This document shows positions 15,500 to 17,432 of a DNA stretch of 17,432 nt, one piece after another. Position 1 is the first letter of the stretch; every line of letters begins with the position of its first letter. A program made the position numbers and the translations under genes. The stretch is from Hyphomicrobiales bacterium (GTDB lineage Bacteria > Pseudomonadota > Alphaproteobacteria > Rhizobiales > CAYWUX01): positions 1 through 17,432 of the forward strand of contig JANQOC010000180.1 of the NCBI GenBank assembly GCA_028279265.1. Direction: 5' to 3'. The notes under the pieces are model-generated. The model saw only the letters and a list, made by a program, of their open reading frames with translations. It had not been told where the DNA came from and did no database searches.

Positions 15500-15539
15500 T
15501 GCGGGCTGATCCGGACTAATCCTGACTAAACCGGATTAA
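15500..15539. repeat. Degenerate 10-bp tandem repeat overlapping a stop codon
   Basis: Three consecutive 10-mers, TCCGGACTAA (15510-15519), TCCTGACTAA (15520-15529) and ACCGGATTAA (15530-15539), are clearly related. A fourth, weaker one, TGCGGGCTGA, lies at 15500-15509. The last unit contains the stop codon (15536-15538) of the receiver-domain gene. ATCCGG (15509-15514) and CCGGAT (15531-15536) within it could also pair. It may be a slippage-derived repeat or part of a transcript end. Confidence 0.5.
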
Positions 15540-16213
15540 ATGTGCCAGACGTCTTCATGATCCGTCGATTGGTCCGGCGTCTGGACGGATTGTTTGGAAT
15601 CGGCGATCGCCCTTGAACCGGGCAATCGAGTTTCATCGCGGCGGTGCGACGTATCCCTGGTTGTCGATGGGGCCGAACCATCGTTCTTTTGGGCAACGAT
15701 TTGCCGAATTTCCTCTTCGACCGCCTGTCTTTGCCGACTCGCGGCCACGAGTTCCCGGGCGTTTTCAATCTCATAGCGGCTGTTTTTCAGAACAAACTGC
15801 CGGTCGTCTGCGAGAATCCATTCGATACGCCGTTGCAGCATTGCCGCTGACACGGGTTTGACAAGCACCTGATGAGCGCCGGCGATCAAAGCCTGATCGA
15901 TAAAGGTTGCCGAAACCTGCCCGGTGACGAGGATAATCGGCAAGTAACACAGCGGTTTCAGATTTTTGTGGCGCAACATGTGAGTGAGTTCACAGCCGTT
16001 GAGCCGGTCCATCTGCCATTCAACGATAAGCAAATTAGCGGGATCCGCCTGCAATTCCCGAAGCGCATCACTTGGATCTGCGTAGGCGCGAAACCGCTTA
16101 ATGACCAGTCCGGACAGGAGATCGCGCATCGTCTGATGGCTGGCGCGTTGATTGTCGACAAGAACGACATCCAACTCGCTGATTCTCCCGCCAAAAGCTG
16201 TGTGATGGGACAT
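15536..16213 (-). CDS. Atypical CheY-like receiver-domain protein
   Basis: Single receiver domain followed by a coiled, polar C-terminal extension (225 aa); no DNA-binding or enzymatic output domain is seen. The receiver spans about 13-128: VVLVDNQ (D20/N21 at the acidic-pair position), LLIVEWQMDRLNGCEL (E65 where the phosphoacceptor Asp normally lies), T97 in ILVTGQ and K119 in VLVKPV. The Glu in place of Asp, and Asn in the acidic pair, suggest it is not phosphorylated in the usual way, or is locked in an active-like state. Residues about 131-170 form a charged helix; 171-225 look disordered. The ATG has GGAGGGG about 5 nt upstream. No histidine kinase or chemotaxis gene is nearby, so the partner is unknown. 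Confidence 0.88.
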   Translation of the reverse strand: MSHHTAFGGRISELDVVLVDNQRASHQTMRDLLSGLVIKRFRAYADPSDALRELQADPANLLIVEWQMDRLNGCELTHMLRHKNLKPLCYLPIILVTGQVSATFIDQALIAGAHQVLVKPVSAAMLQRRIEWILADDRQFVLKNSRYEIENARELVAASRQRQAVEEEIRQIVAQKNDGSAPSTTRDTSHRRDETRLPGSRAIADSKQSVQTPDQSTDHEDVWHI

Positions 16214-16415
16214 TCATCCCCTCCGATCCCCAGAATGTTCGAATAATTAAAATACCCTTAGCGGGTTAACAGGAAGTAAGAATTCCTATCAGGCGCACGC
16301 GTCCCAATACTACGATCCGCCCATGGATACGCCGGGTTGCCCAAAGACTAAGGATTCCTCGGTAAATTCGTACCGTTAACATGTCAGGGATTTGCCGCGT
16401 AATTCTCGGATTTGC

Positions 16416-16449
16416 AAAAAAATTTGGACGCAGAATTGTCTGCGTCCAA
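16416..16449 (-). terminator. Intrinsic terminator of the glycine-zipper gene
   Basis: TTGGACGCAG (16424-16433) and CTGCGTCCAA (16440-16449) form a perfect 10-bp stem with a 6-nt loop. Read on the minus strand, the stem is followed by a run of seven T (complement of A 16416-16422). It lies 54 bp after the stop of the minus-strand gene at 16503, exactly where a rho-independent terminator is expected. It isolates that gene from the receiver-domain gene. Confidence 0.9.
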
Positions 16450-16502
16450 GATACAAAATTAATTCGGATAGTTATCAGACGGGTGATTTTCAGCTGCCTG
16501 AC

Positions 16503-17030
16503 CTATCCCTCATTGGCCAACATGTGATCAACGAGAGGTTCCGATGGTGTTCCATCCACCAGGAGCTTGTTTTCTTCCTGGTATTCCGAAATAGCAAGTT
16601 CCGTTTGGGGTCCGTAGATACCGTCCACAGGACCGGGATCGAAACCGTGCTCGACCAGCAGTTTCTGGGTTTCCAACACGAGACCGTACTCGTAGGTCTC
16701 GGAGGATGTTGACCGAGAGGGCGTGTAAGACGGTTTTGTACTGGCTTTATATTTCTTTTTGCTGGCCTTGGTTCGGGCTTTGCGCTTCCGTTCTTCTTCA
16801 CCAATCGCGGCGCCCACAGCCGCGCCGACTGCGCCGCCGACAATCGCGCCTTTTTTACCCTTTATCGCTCCACCGATGAGAGCACCGCCGACAAGTCCGG
16901 TTAATGCGCCGGCCCCGGGATCGGCCTTAACCGGCGTGGCCGGCGTAAAGGCGATAAGGGCTCCTGTCAGGAGCGCAAGCAGTCCCATCTGCAAGTATCT
17001 GATAAACGTAGCGTCGGATGTCTGGGTCAT
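16503..17030 (-). CDS. Secreted glycine-zipper protein with peptidoglycan-binding domain
   Basis: Probable envelope protein (175 aa). The ATG at 17030 follows GGAGGG by 4 nt; a start at 17042 lacks such a site. Residues about 10-36 form a signal peptide (MGLLALLTGALIAF, then VKA). A glycine-zipper hairpin lies at about 39-77 (GALTGLVGGALIGGAIKGKKGAIVGGAVGAAVG, shown here only as a pattern of G-x3-G steps). A Lys/Arg- then Ser/Thr-rich linker (80-112) leads to a PG_binding_1 domain (about 115-173) with TQKLLVEHGFDPGPVDGIYG and ISEYQEENKLLVDG. The combination suggests one end in a membrane or oligomer and the other on peptidoglycan. No lipobox cysteine is seen. It has its own terminator and is divergent from the hydrolase gene, so it is probably monocistronic. 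Confidence 0.88.
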   Translation of the reverse strand: MTQTSDATFIRYLQMGLLALLTGALIAFTPATPVKADPGAGALTGLVGGALIGGAIKGKKGAIVGGAVGAAVGAAIGEEERKRKARTKASKKKYKASTKPSYTPSRSTSSETYEYGLVLETQKLLVEHGFDPGPVDGIYGPQTELAISEYQEENKLLVDGTPSEPLVDHMLANEG

Positions 17031-17146
17031 GTGTCCCTCCAAAAATGGTACGTGTAAGCCCCTGGTTCTCTCTTAGAGATAAGAAAATCGGGCAAATATT
17101 CAATAATTCGCGGCGGCCGCCATTGAAATACGCCGCAGAACTCGCC

Positions 17147-17165
17147 CGAATTATACCCTAATTCG
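17147..17165 (-). promoter_or_regulatory. Candidate -10 with overlapping inverted repeat, glycine-zipper gene
   Basis: The minus strand has a perfect TATAAT at 17150-17155, about 120 bp upstream of the glycine-zipper gene start. It is embedded in CGAATT (17147-17152) / AATTCG (17160-17165), a perfect 6-bp inverted repeat with a 7-bp gap. The -35 is weak (GTCACA-like), which would suit a promoter under activator or repressor control. This is a sequence match only. Confidence 0.35.
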
Positions 17166-17221
17166 TGTGAATTTTGTGACTTTCCGGTATTTTCCCGTAC
17201 TGATGATTAACAAATTGATAA

Positions 17222-17238
17222 AACACCTGACGGGTGTT
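17222..17238. repeat. Inverted repeat upstream of the hydrolase gene
   Basis: AACACC (17222-17227) and GGTGTT (17233-17238) are a perfect 6-bp inverted repeat around TGACG, 42 bp before the hydrolase ATG. It could be an operator or a leader hairpin. Confidence 0.3.
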
Positions 17239-17279
17239 ACTCCTGCGCAATCCCCGAGTATTCCATCCGGTTCGCTCCC

Positions 17280-17432
17280 ATGCCTTTTGCTCAAAACAAT
17301 GATATCAGGCTCTACTACGATATAGCGGGATCACAATCCCGACCGCCACTTTTCCTCGTTGGTTCTATTGGCACGTCCCACCATATGTGGGATTCCGCAC
17401 TGCAATTTCTGGAAAAAGACTTTTTCCTTGTC
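17280..17432 (+). CDS. Alpha/beta hydrolase, PcaD-like, N-terminal part (cut by window edge)
   Basis: The first 51 codons are present and the frame is open to the window end. The sequence begins MPFAQNNDIRLYYDIAG, the usual N-terminal strand pattern of alpha/beta hydrolases. It continues PPLFLVGSIGTSHHMWD, where the oxyanion loop reads GSIGT as in 3-oxoadipate enol-lactonases (NSLGT) rather than the more common HG. The catalytic Ser, Asp and His lie outside the window, so activity and substrate cannot be judged. The start has only a weak ribosome-binding site. It is divergent from the glycine-zipper gene. Confidence 0.8.
   Translation, partial: MPFAQNNDIRLYYDIAGSQSRPPLFLVGSIGTSHHMWDSALQFLEKDFFLV

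Noticed and set aside
17112..17121. GC palindrome GGCGGCCGCC in the divergent region
   Set aside because: Short GC palindromes are common in this type of genome and there is no loop or partner element to give it a role.

Overview
The window is a stretch of alphaproteobacterial core chromosome of moderate GC content. No mobile element, tRNA, rRNA or CRISPR array was seen. The evidence for Alphaproteobacteria is the gene content and order: a divergent rne / amidase-mrcA pair, an aroQ-accB-accC cluster followed by aat, a DUF2155 protein, and a bacterial homologue of the mitochondrial complex I subunit NDUFA12. An RNase E whose S1 domain is split by a long acidic insert and which ends in a GWW motif also fits. 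The species cannot be named from this; a marine or Rhodospirillales-like lineage is only a guess.

Positions 1-2487 (minus strand) hold cell-wall genes: the N-terminal two fifths or so of a class A penicillin-binding protein (cut by the window edge) and an AMIN-domain N-acetylmuramoyl-L-alanine amidase. A gene-free divergent region of about 1.07 kb follows, then rne on the plus strand (3561-6527). Its leader has several small hairpins, the strongest about 41 bp before the start codon. A 14-bp inverted repeat separates rne from a convergent PLP-dependent aminotransferase (6660-7847, minus).

Positions 8177-13682 (plus) form a run of genes: a BepA-like M48 metalloprotease with TPRs, an ScsC/DsbA-like thiol oxidoreductase, 3-dehydroquinate dehydratase (aroQ), biotin carboxyl carrier protein (accB), biotin carboxylase (accC) and Leu/Phe-tRNA-protein transferase (aat). 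The first two suggest envelope protein quality control. The rest cover the shikimate pathway, the first step of fatty acid synthesis and N-end-rule tagging.

Positions 13565-17030 (minus) carry a DUF2155 protein whose 3' end overlaps the 3' end of aat by 118 bp, a DUF1801 protein, the NDUFA12-type complex I accessory protein, a CheY-like receiver protein in which glutamate replaces the phosphoacceptor aspartate, and a secreted glycine-zipper protein with a peptidoglycan-binding domain and a clear intrinsic terminator. The window ends inside a divergent alpha/beta hydrolase of the PcaD type.

I found no convincing new multi-gene system. The most unusual items are the long tail-to-tail overlap of aat with DUF2155, the degenerate receiver domain, the structured rne leader, the M48/ScsC-like pair with extra C-terminal cysteines, and several short repeats and palindromes in the spacers.
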